DNA of 64,000 nucleotides from Halobaculum sp. XH14 (GCF_032116555.1 NZ_CP134949.1:2976001-3040000), one strand, 5' to 3'; positions 1-7,617 are shown, counted from the first letter of the stretch. Notes: generated by a model not told the origin, from the letters alone. Program-made: numbers and translations.

Positions 1-231
1 TCGTGGTCTGGCTTTCGCTATCGTGATGGTCTATTTTCGGTCAACGTAATCAGTAGATTCACATGTGTACTTACCGATCATCCTCAGATCTGTCCCAGGT
101 CGAGGGTTTCAACTGAGCTAAGTACATTTACCTACACTCTCGTGGAGGCACAACGGGATTTGATTGAATATGAGTCGGCACTGGCTGTACCGATCTAGAG
201 GGTTAAGTCTGAGTAACGTCTCCTACTGCCT

Positions 232-906
232 ATGACAGTGACTGCGGAACTCCTCGTCAGTTCCCCCTCGCTTCCGTTCGTTAGTTTCGCAGAATCGTTA
301 CCGTCCAATCAGCTCGAATGTGAACACGGCCTGTGTCTCGGCGGGGACTCTCAGGTGTTCGTCGTCCATCTCGACCCAGCTGATGGTGTTACCGAAGACG
401 ATCTCGTTGCTCTCGATGAAGTAGTCGGGACGACCCCCCTCGGACGCGAGAGTGGCAGGGACGTCTATCAGCTCGACGTCGAACTGGAGGATACTGTTTC
501 GGAAGCGTTCGTTCCCGGACAGTTCGCGAAGGCTCAAACAGAACCGACGACCATCATCCCGGAGGGATGGTACGAAACGAAGATTTTTCGGGATTATGAG
601 TCGCTCAATACTATGCGGAAGCATTGCGATGAGCACGACATCCGGGTCGATCTTCTCTCGATCACGCAGGACTCTCCGTCCCCGGACGAGCACTCACCGT
701 ACGGGTTAACTGCCCGGCAATACGAGGCACTGGCGCTCGCTATCTCTCGCGGATACTACGATAATCCCCGACAGGCTACAGCCGGCGACCTGGCAGAGGA
801 GATGGGTATTTCTCAACCCTCGATGTCGGACCTTCTTCGCCGAGGGGAGCGCCAGTTACTCACGTCGACGATCGGCACACAGCCACAGCAGACGTTCCAT
901 ACGTGA
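232..906 (+). CDS. HTH_10 (bacterio-opsin activator-type) transcriptional regulator
   Basis: A 224-residue protein. Its last third, about residues 157-212, is a typical HTH_10 domain: the LTARQYEAL opening, the SRGYYDNPRQAT core and the helix pair LAEEMGISQPSMSDLLRRGE are the family hallmarks. The N-terminal 150 residues form an alpha/beta sensor-like region without a recognisable ligand motif, as is usual in this haloarchaeal family. A TATA-like GGTTAAG near 201-207 lies about 27 nt before the ATG, which supports this start and a leaderless transcript. It stands alone; the next gene, an aldo/keto reductase in the same direction, has its own promoter, so a target cannot be read from context. 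The family identity is firm; the regulated genes are unknown. Confidence 0.88.
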   Translation: MTVTAELLVSSPSLPFVSFAESLPSNQLECEHGLCLGGDSQVFVVHLDPADGVTEDDLVALDEVVGTTPLGRESGRDVYQLDVELEDTVSEAFVPGQFAKAQTEPTTIIPEGWYETKIFRDYESLNTMRKHCDEHDIRVDLLSITQDSPSPDEHSPYGLTARQYEALALAISRGYYDNPRQATAGDLAEEMGISQPSMSDLLRRGERQLLTSTIGTQPQQTFHT

Positions 907-1045
907 ACCACTCACTGAGTCTCTACTCGGATAGTGCTATCTAGTACGCACCATATGGAGTGTTCGGACTCGGCGAAGGGACTTAAATGGGGTTTTAGAA
1001 TAGCATCGAATCCAAATGGCGTGCGGTCTACATTCAACTGTAGAA

Positions 1046-1897
1046 ATGGAAACCGTCACGCTAAACAACGACGTGGAAATGCCGATCCTCGGATTCGGTA
1101 CGTACCAGATCAGGGATCTCGCAGTCTGTGAACGAAGCGTCTCCGACGCGCTCCGTACTGGGTATCGTCTCATCGATACGGCGGCCGGGTACGAGAACGA
1201 AGAGGCCGTCGGTAGAGCGATCGAAACGAGCGGTGTGGCGAGAGAGGACGTGTTCGTCACCACGAAGCTCTGGATACAGGACGCTGGCTACGAGAGCACG
1301 AAGCGGGCGTTTGAACGGTCACTCGATCGACTGGGACTGGACTATCTGGATCTGTATCTGATCCATCAGCCCTTCGGTGACGTTCATGGCTCATGGCAGG
1401 CAATGGAGGACCTCTACAACGAAAACAAGATTCGAGCGATCGGCGTTAGCAACTTCCACCCGGATCGCTTGATCGACCTGATCGTCCACAACGAGGTCGT
1501 CCCCGCAGTCAATCAGATCGAGACACACCCCTTCTACCAGCGGACCGAAGACGCTGAGTTCCTGAGCGAGCATGAAATTCAGCACGAGTCCTGGGGGCCA
1601 TTCGCTGAAGGACGGAACAACCTCTTCGAGAACGACGTGCTGGTTTCGATCGGCGAACAGTACGGCAAATCGGCTGCACAGGTCGTGCTTCGGTGGCTGA
1701 TACAGCGAGAAATTGTTGCGATTCCCAAGTCAGTCCATGCGGAGCGGATCGTCGAGAACTTCGATATCTTCGATTTCGAATTGAATAATGAAGATATGCA
1801 CACGGTCTTGGAGCTAAATGAGTCTGAATCTCTGTTTCCTGACCACCGAGATCCGGAATTCGTCAAACAACTGAGTGAAGTGGAGGCCAATACCTGA
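1046..1897 (+). CDS. Aldo/keto reductase, NADPH-dependent
   Basis: A 283-residue TIM-barrel oxidoreductase of the AKR superfamily, full length for the AKR5-like group. Counting from the ATG at 1046, the catalytic tetrad is Asp44, Tyr49 (in DTAAGYENE), Lys74 (TTKLW) and His107 (LYLIHQP). The segment ESWGPFAEG and the C-terminal [13 protein letters not shown], which binds the 2'-phosphate of NADPH, are both present. An in-frame ATG at 1016 would add ten residues that do not match the family, so the METVTL start is preferred. TTAAAT near 982 may be the TATA box. It probably reduces aldehydes or ketones (methylglyoxal or sugar aldehydes) in the cytoplasm; the substrate cannot be told from sequence or neighbours. 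Confidence 0.9.
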   Translation: METVTLNNDVEMPILGFGTYQIRDLAVCERSVSDALRTGYRLIDTAAGYENEEAVGRAIETSGVAREDVFVTTKLWIQDAGYESTKRAFERSLDRLGLDYLDLYLIHQPFGDVHGSWQAMEDLYNENKIRAIGVSNFHPDRLIDLIVHNEVVPAVNQIETHPFYQRTEDAEFLSEHEIQHESWGPFAEGRNNLFENDVLVSIGEQYGKSAAQVVLRWLIQREIVAIPKSVHAERIVENFDIFDFELNNEDMHTVLELNESESLFPDHRDPEFVKQLSEVEANT

Positions 1898-2586
1898 GCG
1901 CTCACGAGCGCCAACTCCCCCTCAGTTCCACCCAGTCCTCGGCTGCTTTCCGATCGGACCGACACTGACGTAGTGGCTGAATCGGATGCTGACAGCCGTC
2001 CCGAACACCAGTTCGTCGCCGAGAAGACCGACGAGGTATGGCAACAGGCCACGCCGTTCGTCTGTGATGCGTTCGTGCTCTCAGCGGTCGTACGATTGTG
2101 GGAGAACCATCAGGGGTCGGTCGTCCGGGATTGTCTGAGCCAGAAAACATAGAAGTCGGGCTTTGGAACGTGGACCACGTCAATGAGTCATATGACTCTC
2201 CTTTCTCTGTCGATCAGCCGAGCGCATTCTGACAACGATTGAGGATTTCAACAGAGCGTCTGGTTCGTAACTCTCGGCTCACCGAACGCCTGTCAGCTAG
2301 TCGCGGCGAGCGGGACGTGCCGCTACGGACACACCTGTCCAGCCTGCCACGTCGCTCGGGGAGCTATCGACAGTCCTGGCGGACTCAGAACGGGCGAGGC
2401 CGACTCGACCGTCCCCCGACCTCGGGGGTGCCGAGCTCCGTAAACGCCGCGACGTCATCGCGTTCTGGCGCGAGAATGAGGAGGATCGCCGCCTCATCAA
2501 GCACGCGTTGGCGCTCTACTCAGGTGTCGAAGCTGCTCGCGAACAGCTGACCGACGTGGTTGACCACGCCATGCGCTAATGCCGCC
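1898..2586 (+). pseudogene. Gene debris between the reductase and a toxin-antitoxin-like pair
   Basis: No intact gene is seen in these 690 bases, but two stretches read like eroded plus-strand coding sequence. From 1898 to 2152, directly in frame after the reductase stop, an open frame without ATG encodes text such as FVAEKTDEVWQQATPFVCDA. From about 2301 to 2579 another open frame ends in RDVIAFWRENEEDRRLIKHA and a run of helix-forming residues to a TAA. Upstream of that, another frame reads CRYGHTCPACHVARG, zinc-finger-like, suggesting a frameshift. I do not recognise the parent families. Neither frame has a start codon with a plausible promoter, so remnants are more likely than working genes. 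Confidence 0.3.
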
Positions 2587-3039
2587 TTACGGCGGGTTTG
2601 CTGCGCTATTCAGCTGCTCCATGTCGTCGTCCTCGTACGCTGCTCGCCACAGTGCATGGACTGCACGAGTGACGAGTGAGACCTCGGTCACGTCGAGACA
2701 GGACGGTTCGGCTGCCGTCGTCGCTGCCTCGGGCGGAGGGTGGAAATGGATCTCGGGGGAGTGTGTATTCGGGTGGCGATCGAAGCGCCAATTGACGTCG
2801 TCGCTATCGACGTAATGAAACGAATACATCCCCAGTTCGCTCCACTGGATATCGAGCCGAGCGCTGTCGGCGTCGCCGAGTCCATCGCTGAGACTGATCT
2901 GTAGTTCCGTGGGAGCGACGACGTCATCGTACGATGTAGCATCAACAAGCGGTTCGAGTTCGAGCCAGCAGTCACGAATCCGCTGGAGTGCCGGAAGATA
3001 GATCGGCCCGAACTCGCCGGCACGGTCGTCGTCGCTCAT
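2587..3039 (-). CDS. TumE/DUF6516-like small protein, candidate toxin of a two-gene module
   Basis: A 150-residue acidic protein starting MSDDDRAGEF. The middle part contains YSFHYVDSDDVNWRF followed by SPEIHFHPPPE; this order of Trp/Phe-rich beta strand, Arg-Phe-Asp and a His/Pro-rich strand resembles the RYDN...PHH signature of the DUF6516/TumE ribonuclease-like toxins. This is from pattern memory, not an alignment. The upstream winged-helix gene overlaps by 4 bases (ATGA), the arrangement expected when antitoxin and toxin are translationally coupled. A longer in-frame start exists inside the upstream gene but would encode residues read from that gene's other frame, so the coupled ATG at 3039 is chosen. 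Function is inferred; similar pairs are common in haloarchaeal accessory DNA. Confidence 0.6.
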   Translation of the reverse strand: MSDDDRAGEFGPIYLPALQRIRDCWLELEPLVDATSYDDVVAPTELQISLSDGLGDADSARLDIQWSELGMYSFHYVDSDDVNWRFDRHPNTHSPEIHFHPPPEAATTAAEPSCLDVTEVSLVTRAVHALWRAAYEDDDMEQLNSAANPP

Positions 3040-3548
3040 ACAGCAAGCTGGTGGCTGGCCTCGTCGTAGGCAAGTGCTGCGTGGGCGACGGCGAGATTCT
3101 GTCGCGTCGTGCGCCACGACGTCAGGTCGTCCCAGCCCTCCGTTTCGTCGGCGTCGAGTTGCTGGGCGAGTTCTTCGGGAGAGACGACGTCATAGCGGTC
3201 CTCATAGCGCCGGATCTCGGCCTTCATCTCCTGGATACTGTCGAGCAACTCCGGCCGCGTGACTTCCTCACGCAGCTCGCGGATCCGGGACATCAAAACC
3301 CGGTCGCTGTTTCGCTTGTACAGCGTTGTTTGGCCGTCCTGGTCCGTCTCGGCGAACCCGGTGTTCACGAGCGTCGTGCAGTGGCGACGTGCCGTCGGCT
3401 CGCTCACGAGGGCGCGGTCGGCGATCTCGGCCGCCGACTGCCCGTCGTGGGTCTGTTCGACGATTTCGTACACCCGCTCGAACGGCGTGGTGTCGTCTTT
3501 CCAGTCCGTTTTGACCTGCTCGTTGACGTCGTCCCACGTCTCGGTCAT
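3036..3548 (-). CDS. Winged-helix HTH protein (DUF7342-like), candidate antitoxin
   Basis: A 170-residue protein beginning MTETWDDVNEQVKTDWKDDT. Residues about 25-75 form a winged helix-turn-helix (PFERVYEIVEQTHDG, then SAAEIADRALVSEPTARRHC, then a beta wing ending TLYKRN). The C-terminal part is a long charged helix (RIRELREEVTRPELLDSIQEM) that may dimerise. This matches the haloarchaeal group I know as DUF7342, usually encoded just upstream of a small partner. Its TGA overlaps the ATG of the TumE-like gene by 4 bases, so the two are translated together. The ATG at 3548 is preferred over a weaker start nine codons earlier. It likely binds its own promoter and may neutralise its partner. Confidence 0.72.
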   Translation of the reverse strand: MTETWDDVNEQVKTDWKDDTTPFERVYEIVEQTHDGQSAAEIADRALVSEPTARRHCTTLVNTGFAETDQDGQTTLYKRNSDRVLMSRIRELREEVTRPELLDSIQEMKAEIRRYEDRYDVVSPEELAQQLDADETEGWDDLTSWRTTRQNLAVAHAALAYDEASHQLAV

Positions 3549-3623
3549 ACTGGGTGCTATGTATCGGGTGCACAAATAGTTTTCTCAGGAAATTATTCTT
3601 TCTACTATCGATGTCCTTGAACA

Positions 3624-3743
3624 GACTACGTGCTCCTCTAAGGTATCTCGGTGCGTCTGGACAGTCACCGCTGAAGCGTTTGCTGCGTTTACGGCCTCAG
3701 TTTGGGTTGGCCATTGGCTCTGCTCGCGACCGACCTTGTAAAC
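3624..3743 (-). pseudogene. Fragment of TFB (transcription factor B) C-terminal cyclin repeat
   Basis: Forty codons on the minus strand read VYKVGREQSQWPTQTEAVNA and continue to ANASAVTVQTHRDTLEEH. This aligns by eye with the TFB-like gene at 4620-4985 (LYKAGRAEGRWLTQSEAVEA, then the THRDTL motif) and with the last helices of the second cyclin-like repeat of archaeal TFB/TFIIB. There is no start codon, first cyclin repeat or zinc ribbon, so it is a relic. It lies in a gene-poor stretch (3549-3905) that otherwise holds only the promoter side of the HTH gene and an imperfect inverted repeat, CACCCAC (3802-3808) and GTGGGTG (3834-3840). Confidence 0.6.
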
Positions 3744-3905
3744 TGTCTCAGGTCAAGACTCGAGGGTTCTCACGGGGGTGTACCTGAATCTCCGGGCGCT
3801 CCACCCACTGGGCCCTGAGCAATATTTGTTGAGGTGGGTGCTGGGAGGGACAACGGAGGGAGTATCGAAGAATGAGTGAACGCCGAGAGACTGCTGGCCG
3901 CCGTC

Positions 3906-4043
3906 CTATTCGGTGGCGAGTTCGTCGTAGATTTCCTCGTGCTCGTCGAGGTCCTGGCGGCCGAGGAACCGGATGAGATACTGTCGTGCCTCCTCGGGAG
4001 TCATCTCATCGGGAATCTCGGGCTGCTCACTTTCAGCGGCCAT
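3906..4043 (-). CDS. 45-residue acidic protein downstream of a Doc/Fic gene
   Basis: A small gene of 45 codons starting MAAESEQPEIPDEMTPEEAR and ending EIYDELATE. It starts only 2 nt after the stop of the Doc/Fic gene and so is almost certainly co-transcribed. The middle, EEARQYLIRFLGRQDLDEHEE, should form an amphipathic helix; about a third of the residues are Asp or Glu. Antitoxins of Doc/Fic enzymes are often short peptides, though Phd normally precedes Doc. Here the small gene follows, so a cognate inhibitor role is only a hypothesis from position. No known family was recognised. Codon use is like the neighbours, and the tight spacing argues that it is a real gene. Confidence 0.6.
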   Translation of the reverse strand: MAAESEQPEIPDEMTPEEARQYLIRFLGRQDLDEHEEIYDELATE

Positions 4044-4045
4044 CC

Positions 4046-4612
4046 TTACTCCTCACTATGGGCGTCGTGGTCATAATCATTCGGTTCGTGGGATTCCTGC
4101 TCGACGGTACCGTGCTCTGTCGGTAGCTGGTCTGTATCGTCAATCTGTGCCAGCCAGAGGTTGATGGTCGCCTCGTACTCCGGGGCAAGCGGCTCTGTAT
4201 GCGCTCGTAGATGCTCGATCACATCGTCCTCATCGACACTGCCCTCATCTGTGGCGAGCGCCTTCAGGATCTCTTTGATTGTCCGATCATAGTTGAAGCG
4301 CAGCCCATTCAAGGCGTAGAAAATCCGAGTCGACATGAGCGCCGTTCGCTTGTTGCCATCGACGAATGGATGATTCGCCCCAATAAGGCGCAGCAGTTGG
4401 GATGCCTTCTCGTGGAGCGACTCGGGTACTTGGCCGAAATGGCCTTCTTGAATATGTTCTACGGCGTATTCGATATTGCCAGGCGAGGCGACCCCAGCGG
4501 TTGTCTCCGCACTTGACTCCACGATCAACTCATGGATGTCACGGATATCAGCAGTCGAGAGATAGCTGATTGACCCCGATTCCTCGTCCATCATCGATAT
4601 CCTCTGTGACAA
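4046..4612 (-). CDS. Doc/Fic family protein (death-on-curing-type toxin)
   Basis: A 188-residue Fic-fold protein. The active-site loop HPFVDGNKRTAL at residues 81-92 is the Doc-type motif: His81 is the catalytic base, Phe83 packs the loop, Asp85 binds metal, and Asn87-Lys88-Arg89 replaces the Gly-Arg of AMPylating Fic proteins. Family knowledge says Doc phosphorylates EF-Tu using inverted ATP; the archaeal target would be aEF-1A or another protein. The N-terminal IHELIVESSAETTAGV and the helix around EYAVEHIQEGHFG match the domain start. The last 40 residues (after WLAQIDDTDQL) are an acidic, probably disordered tail beyond the usual family length. No Phd-like gene lies upstream; a 45-residue gene follows immediately. 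Confidence 0.85.
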   Translation of the reverse strand: MSQRISMMDEESGSISYLSTADIRDIHELIVESSAETTAGVASPGNIEYAVEHIQEGHFGQVPESLHEKASQLLRLIGANHPFVDGNKRTALMSTRIFYALNGLRFNYDRTIKEILKALATDEGSVDEDDVIEHLRAHTEPLAPEYEATINLWLAQIDDTDQLPTEHGTVEQESHEPNDYDHDAHSEE

Positions 4613-4619
4613 CGCATAT

Positions 4620-4985
4620 CTAACCTCTGCTTTCTGCAGCTACCCCTCGTTTCTGTATCGTGCTCTTTAGGTCCACTCTCTGCTCATCGTCCAACTGTTG
4701 TAGCGTGTCTCGATGGGTCCGAACCGTCGTTTGTGAGATGTTGGCGGCTTCTACAGCCTCGGATTGCGTCAACCATCGGCCCTCTGCGCGACCGGCTTTG
4801 TAGAGGCAGGCCGCGGCGAACCCGGCCGGATGGACGCCCGTCGTGACGCCGCGCTCCTCGGCCTGCTCAGCGAGCGTTCGGGCCCGCTGTCGGATCTCGT
4901 CCGGACACTCGAGCGGCCGAAGGCGTTCAGGAGTCGTCGCCGGCGCTGGGTGCTCGGGATCGCCGCTCGTGGCTGAGGACGCCAC
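4620..4985 (-). CDS. Truncated TFB-like protein (second cyclin repeat only)
   Basis: About 121 residues from a GTG start. The segment from residue 28 to 95 (DEIRQRARTLAEQAEERGVT, then HPAGFAAACLYKAGR, then WLTQSEAVEAANISQTTVRT) is the second cyclin-like domain of archaeal TFB. The zinc ribbon, B-finger and first cyclin repeat are absent, so it cannot act as a normal initiation factor. The reading frame continues open upstream of the GTG into unrelated DNA, which suggests that recombination removed the front of a full TFB gene. It may be a pseudogene or a short TATA/BRE-binding decoy. A second, shorter remnant of the same domain lies at 3624-3743. The Doc/Fic gene follows 7 nt downstream. Confidence 0.6.
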   Translation of the reverse strand: MASSATSGDPEHPAPATTPERLRPLECPDEIRQRARTLAEQAEERGVTTGVHPAGFAAACLYKAGRAEGRWLTQSEAVEAANISQTTVRTHRDTLQQLDDEQRVDLKSTIQKRGVAAESRG

Positions 4986-5017
4986 ACTGAGACATTGGGA
5001 GGCCGCTCGCAGGACGG

Positions 5018-5289
5018 CTATTCCTCGAGGCGCTGGAGCAATTGCGTCACGGAGGGGCTGTTCTCCCAGCTTCGATGCGGGTTGATCGTCGTGAGCAGTG
5101 TTCTCGCTTCCTCCCTGGTCAGAAGTCCGTTCCGGGCGTAGTCACGGATGAGCCGCGGCGTCGGGACGATCCGCGGCCCCTCCAACACCGCGTGGATCAA
5201 TGGGAAATTCGTTCCGCCGAACTCGTCGGTGAGAAACCCGTTCACGTCGAGTGCGTTCGCGAGGACGATCCCGTCGGTTTCGCCGTACC
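5018..5289 (-). pseudogene. C-terminal half of a PIN-domain (VapC/DUF3368-like) protein
   Basis: About 90 codons beginning around GETDGIVLANALDVNGFLTD and ending in the TAG-side residues VTQLLQRLEE. The acidic Asp in the VLANAL...FLTDEFGG block corresponds to the second half of a PIN ribonuclease fold, where the last acidic residues coordinate metal. The N-terminal half with the first catalytic Asp is missing. The upstream DNA belongs to an HTH_10 gene in another frame, so this is the right side of a recombination junction at about 5284-5300. Without its front half it should be inactive. The frame is open further upstream but encodes Arg-rich antisense-like text. Confidence 0.6.
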
Positions 5290-5910
5290 GCCGACGGCGA
5301 CCTCGCGGGGCGACTCGTAGTAGCCGTGTTCGACGGCGGCCTGGAGTGCGACCTCCTGTGCTGGCGGCAATCCACTCGGCGTCCCGTCGCCTCCCCCAGC
5401 TGCTGTGGTGGTGTCCGCGGCGCGGGGCATCTCCATCCTGGCGAATTCCCCGACGGCGACCTCGAGGGCGTCGAAGAACGCGGCCACGTCGCCGTCGCCG
5501 GAGTGGATGAGCCGCCACGTGTAGTGGTGGCCCTCGTGACGGGTCTCGAACAGGACGCCGTCGCCGAGGTGGTCGCGGGCGATGTGGGGAACCGAGGCGC
5601 AGGTGGGGGTGCGCTCCCAGTCGGAGTAGAGGACGAGCGTGTCGTCCGCGCGGTCGAGGACGCGGGTAGTTTGCGTGGCGCCGCAATCCTCGGTGGCGAG
5701 ACAGTCAGCGTAGTAGTCGCCGGTGAGAAAGGCGTCCTCGATGGCGTCGAGCCCCTCGAGAGTTCCGGTGGCGTGGTCGACCCGCCAGAGACGCTCGGCA
5801 GTGGCGTGCAGCGAGAGCGAGCGGACGCGGGCGTCGGGATAGTCGGCGAGGGCGTCCGCCACCCTGTTGCATCCCGGTTCGTACTCGAGGGCGAAGACGA
5901 GTTCGCGCAT
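5290..5910 (-). pseudogene. HTH_10 regulator truncated in its DNA-binding domain
   Basis: Starts MRELVFALEYEPGCNRVADA at 5910 and runs about 205 residues through a sensor domain typical of bacterio-opsin-activator-like proteins. It reaches the HTH_10 opening LPPAQEVALQAAVEHGYYES and PREVAV, then diverges. The expected helix pair (a LAEELGIS-like segment) is missing; the frame instead runs out of frame into the PIN-domain fragment and stops near 5242. It therefore lacks the recognition helix and is called a pseudogene. The N-terminal part is intact with normal haloarchaeal codon use, so the truncation looks recent. Expression as a sensor-only protein cannot be excluded. Confidence 0.62.
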
Positions 5911-5971
5911 ACCTCGTGTCGGGCCCGCTACGACATAACCCATGGCCCAGGGCGTCGTCCACGAGTGGACG

Positions 5972-6256
5972 TCAGATCGCGTCGTCCGGGTCGTGGACCT
6001 CCTGCATTCGCCGTGCTTCGACCGCGTACTGTTCTTGGAGGTCGGGGTCGTCGACCGTGCCGAGGTTATCGGGTTCGGCATCGACTGCTGCTGTCGTGTC
6101 CCGGACATCAGTGAAGGACGTGAGTGCCCGTTCCTTCCGATAGTACTGTTCGCCATCGGGCGTCGCGTAGGTGAGGATGATCAGGTTCTGTTCGTCGTCG
6201 GAGTACGTCCGTTCGACGAGCCAGACACGAACGTCGTCTTCGGACCGATTTGACAT
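5972..6256 (-). CDS. Conserved-looking haloarchaeal protein of unknown function
   Basis: A 94-residue acidic protein starting MSNRSEDDVRVWLVERTYSD. The first half alternates hydrophobic and polar residues (VWLVERTY, NLIILTYATPDGEQYYRKER), suggesting a three- or four-stranded beta sheet. The second half is acidic and probably helical (LQEQYAVEARRMQEVHD). An upstream in-frame start at 6280 would add eight basic residues and is less likely. No signal peptide or membrane segment is seen. It lies between the broken HTH_10 gene (same strand, 61 nt downstream) and the iron-uptake binding protein (opposite strand). I recognise the general type as a small haloarchaeal hypothetical but cannot assign a function. 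Confidence 0.6.
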   Translation of the reverse strand: MSNRSEDDVRVWLVERTYSDDEQNLIILTYATPDGEQYYRKERALTSFTDVRDTTAAVDAEPDNLGTVDDPDLQEQYAVEARRMQEVHDPDDAI

Positions 6257-6356
6257 ACGTGGACGTTTCCCGGTATCCACTAAGGAATGGGTGTTACGGC
6301 TCGTCGAGGCTCGCGTTCTCGTGCTGTGTGTGGACTCGTTGGAGGACCGCCGTTGA

Positions 6357-6370
6357 TTAGGCCGGCCTAA
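6357..6370. promoter_or_regulatory. DtxR/Idr/SirR-type iron-responsive operator, distal copy
   Basis: A perfect 14-bp palindrome, TTAGGCCGGCCTAA. It fits the TTAGG...CCTAA pattern bound by metal-dependent DtxR-family repressors (Idr/SirR) in haloarchaea. It lies 42 bp upstream of the binding-protein ATG and 21 bp before a second copy of the motif. Confidence 0.7.
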
Positions 6371-6391
6371 AATTCGAAGGCTTCATGTATA

Positions 6392-6407
6392 TTTAGGTTG
6401 GCCTAAA
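6392..6407. promoter_or_regulatory. DtxR/Idr/SirR-type operator, proximal copy, over the promoter
   Basis: TTTAGGTTGGCCTAAA, with 6-bp perfect arms and an imperfect centre. It ends 4 nt before the ATG at 6412. The TATA-like TATATTTA at about 6388-6395 overlaps its left arm, so a bound repressor would cover both the TATA box and the likely leaderless start site. Confidence 0.72.
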
Positions 6408-6411
6408 CATC

Positions 6412-7617
6412 ATGTCAGGCGAGGACGGCGGCCACGAGTCATCGACGCGAAGGGAGTACGTGAAGTACGGGAGCGCGGTCATCGGTGGCGGATTGCTCGC
6501 CGGCTGTAGCGAGCAGTCGGAAACAACCTCGACCGTCCCGCCGGCGAGCAGCCAAGCCGACACGACCGCGACGGGGACGGCGACGTCGGAAGCCGAGCGC
6601 TACGCAGCGACGCTGTCGCCGGCAGGGACCGTCGAGTTCGGCGAGCCTCCGGAGAACGTGTTCACGGTCCTCCTCCACCACGCGGACATGGCGATCGCGC
6701 TCGGCCACGGGGAGTCGCTCAACGGGATGTACAATCCGGAAGGCTTCGGGGAGATCTACGACTTGCTTCTCGAACGGCTCGACGGCGTCTCGGTCGACTG
6801 GTCCGGGCTCGCCGACACCTGGAACCCCGACAGGGAGGTACTCTACGAGCTCGACAGCGACGTCCACCTCGAGGATCCGGCGCTCATGACGACGATGCAG
6901 GCGTGGGACACCGAGGACGTCGAGGAGATTCGAACGGAGATCGCCCCGTGGTTCGGGAACTCCCTGAGCCGCAACCACAGCGAGCCGCCGGCCGACTGGG
7001 CCGACCAGTACCAGTACTACACCCTCTGGGAGATCTTCGGGAAGGTCGCGTCGGTGTTCGGGGAGCGAGCGCGATACGAGGCGCTCTCGGACGTTCGCGG
7101 GTCCCTCCTGTCGAGGATCGAGTCCGGCATCCGGGAGGCGGAGGAGCCGCCGCTGACGGCACGATTCCTCTGGCGGGACGGCATCTGGGTCTACCCGCTC
7201 AACGGACCGGGCACGGTCCGGGCTCACACGCGGGTGTTCGACGCCGAGGACGCGCTCGCCGACGTTCCGAGCGGGACCCGGATCGACATGGAGGGACTCA
7301 TCGAAGCCGACCCGGAGGTCATCCTCGTCGACGGCGGACTGGGGCCGAACTGGGAGTCGACCAGACGGGAGCTGTACGACGATCCGGTCGCGGGGAGCAT
7401 CTCGGCGGTAGAATCCGACCAGGTGTACCCGATCGGCGTTCGCTACGGCGGCCCGATCATGAACCTCTTCCAGCTCGAGATGATCGCAAAGCAGCTCTAT
7501 CCCGACCAGTTCGGGGAGTGGCCCACGTACGAGGGCGGACCCTACCCCGAGTTTTCGGAGGACGAACGGCTCTTCGACCGCCGGCGCGTCGCGGCCGCCA
7601 TCAACGGCGACGTCTAA
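6412..7617 (+). CDS. Iron-siderophore-type ABC transporter substrate-binding lipoprotein
   Basis: A 401-residue exported protein of the helical-backbone metal/siderophore-binding family (FepB/BtuF-like). It begins with a Tat signal (TRREYVKYGSAVIGGG) and a lipobox LLAGC with Cys32 as the lipid-anchored residue, followed by a Thr/Ser-rich linker. The domain contains the usual blocks: FTVLLHHADMAIALGHGESL near the front, then RFLWRDGIWVYPLNG, and IEADPEVILVDGG near the second lobe. It is expected to capture a ferric siderophore or a related ligand outside the cell. No permease or ATPase gene is adjacent, so it must share one encoded elsewhere. Two DtxR-like palindromes overlap its promoter, so repression by iron is predicted. 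Confidence 0.87.
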   Translation: MSGEDGGHESSTRREYVKYGSAVIGGGLLAGCSEQSETTSTVPPASSQADTTATGTATSEAERYAATLSPAGTVEFGEPPENVFTVLLHHADMAIALGHGESLNGMYNPEGFGEIYDLLLERLDGVSVDWSGLADTWNPDREVLYELDSDVHLEDPALMTTMQAWDTEDVEEIRTEIAPWFGNSLSRNHSEPPADWADQYQYYTLWEIFGKVASVFGERARYEALSDVRGSLLSRIESGIREAEEPPLTARFLWRDGIWVYPLNGPGTVRAHTRVFDAEDALADVPSGTRIDMEGLIEADPEVILVDGGLGPNWESTRRELYDDPVAGSISAVESDQVYPIGVRYGGPIMNLFQLEMIAKQLYPDQFGEWPTYEGGPYPEFSEDERLFDRRRVAAAINGDV

